Shown: piece by piece, positions 13,684 through 14,478 of the stretch
Numbering within the stretch: the first letter of the stretch is position 1
Layout: every line of letters starts with the position of its first letter
NCBI GenBank assembly: GCA_934401725.1
Contig: CAKRSS010000050.1
Coordinates: forward strand, 1 to 14,478
DNA: 14,478 bases
Direction: 5' to 3'
Origin: an uncultured Eubacteriales bacterium
GTDB taxonomy: Bacteria; Bacillota; Clostridia; Oscillospirales; CAG-272
The notes under the pieces: model-generated
What the model was told of the DNA's origin: nothing
The model's input: only the letters and a program-made list of their open reading frames with translations
The model's database searches: none
Translations under genes and position numbers: made by a program

Positions 13684-14255
13684 ATGAAATTTGCATGTGA
13701 TTACCGCAGAGACGCGTGGAGCGCGCTCAAGGGTCAGTCCGGAACGGCGATGCTGGCGCTCATCATCTACGGCCTTATCATGGCCGCGTCGAGCATGACG
13801 CTTGTCGGCGGAATTCTCCTGACCGGCCGATGATGGTAGGTTATTCCATACTGTGGGTCAATCTGTACCGTCGCGGCTCGGTTGAGCTTGGCGACATGTT
13901 CACCGGCTTCAACAACTTCGGCAACGCGCTGGTAATGGGACTGCTTTCTTCTATTTTTGTGGCGCTGTGGTCGATGCTGTTCTTCATTCCCGGCATTATA
14001 GCCTACTATCGCTACTCGATGGCGCCCTACATACTGGCCGATCATCCCGAGATGGGCGGTTACGAGGCGATTTGCGCGAGCACGAAGCTGATGAAGGGCA
14101 AGAAATGGAGACTGTTCTGCCTTGATTTCAGCTTTATCGGCTGGCTGATTCTCTGCACGCTGACGTTCGGAATCCTGATGCTGTGGGTCGGCCCCGCGAT
14201 GCAGGCTGCCCGCGCGTCGTTCTATGAGGACATAAAGGACGAGGTCGAGGCGTAA
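13684..14255 (+). pseudogene. DUF975 family integral membrane protein, broken by a one-base frameshift
   Basis: DUF975 proteins are multi-helix membrane proteins common in Clostridia; their function is not established. The reading from ATG 13684 (AAAGGAG 11 bases upstream) gives MKFACDYRRDAWSALKGQ, a typical family start, and a first hydrophobic helix, then reaches TGA at 13831-13833 after 49 residues. The rest continues in another frame from about 13826: MMVGYSILWVNLYRRGSVE, then LGDMFTGFNNFGNALVMGLL, a helix pair around SIFVALWSMLFFIPGIIAYY, YILADHPEMGGYEAICAST, and KKWRLFCLDFSFIGW near the end. Restoring one C in the GGCC run at 13825-13828 would join the frames as ILLTGPMMVGY, what the family usually shows. 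Either a real frameshift or a sequencing or assembly error would explain it. Downstream conservation of the second frame suggests the change is recent or artefactual. Confidence 0.85.
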
Positions 14256-14256
14256 G

Positions 14257-14478
14257 GTGGGCGTATTGGCATATGCCCGTATGCTGATTGATTAAATTGA
14301 TTTTTGCAGTTCTCGCCGGTACGTCCGGCGGGAACTGCTTTTTTATAAATAAGTTCTTTGGCCTTGGCGGGTTCTCGCCGTAGCGAATTCCGACGTGTTT
14401 TAAGTGTACTTTTCTGCCGCGAGCAGAGAAAGAGCAAGATAATTATGCCGAAGGCATAATTATCTTCAAAAGAGTCGC
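14257..14478 (+). repeat. Composite hairpin repeat (family B), copy 3, running off the window
   Basis: Begins two bases after the DUF975 stop with a family C end (14257-14298). It continues with a GCAGTTCTCGCCGG..CCGGCGGGAACTGC hairpin, an AATAAGTTCTTTGGCC box, a GACGTGTTTTAAGTGTACTT segment, and the 14-bp-arm hairpin AAGATAATTATGCC (14436-14449) with 14453-14466. This is the inverted counterpart of 4520-4926 without the 95-bp duplication. The window ends inside it. Confidence 0.85.

Overview
The window looks like a piece of chromosome from a GC-rich member of the Clostridia, probably an Oscillospirales-like gut Firmicute. Three things point there: Shine-Dalgarno sites of the AGGAGG type, the gene order mnmG-rsmG-noc-parA-parB-serS typical of origin-proximal Firmicutes DNA, and a Noc paralogue beside ParB. 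No rRNA, tRNA, CRISPR array or transposase gene was seen. Species cannot be named from the sequence.

Layout. 1-475 holds three copies of a GC-rich palindromic repeat (family A), the last ending just before the ribosome binding site of mnmG (476-2383). 2384-5021 is a repeat-rich island separating mnmG from rsmG, genes that are usually adjacent. It carries two genes on the opposite strand: a small lipoprotein with a perfect consensus sigma-A promoter, and a small XRE-type regulator. The rest of the island is composite hairpin repeats (families B and C), a MITE-like element (family D) and a 95-bp tandem repeat. rsmG (5022-5759) ends in a clear terminator. noc (5987-7036) follows, with a 62-bp hairpin in its probable leader. 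7037-9465 is a 2.4-kb non-coding stretch with four perfect and two degenerate parS sites, a 66-bp tandem repeat, an array of eleven 14-bp units, a family D MITE-like element with terminal inverted repeats, and a fourth family A repeat. parA (9466-10227) and parB (10428-11330) follow, separated by a 200-bp palindrome-rich gap. A 42-bp tandem repeat begins inside the last codons of parB, and serS (11537-12820) comes next. The window closes with a two-helix membrane protein, a frameshifted DUF975 membrane protein, and an inverted copy of the composite repeat.

How the genes work together. ParA, ParB and the parS cluster form the chromosome segregation system: ParB loads at parS as a CTP-dependent clamp and ParA drives origin movement. 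Noc is the ParB-derived nucleoid occlusion factor. Its DNA-recognition residues are Noc-type and those of the downstream paralogue are ParB-type, so the two can be told apart from sequence alone. MnmG (tRNA wobble uridine), RsmG (16S rRNA m7G) and SerS (seryl-tRNA) are translation genes that ride in the same origin-proximal cluster.

No clearly new protein system was found. The most unusual content is non-coding: an elaborate centromere-like region between noc and parA, and several families of structured repeats, two of them showing paired (compensatory) changes between copies.
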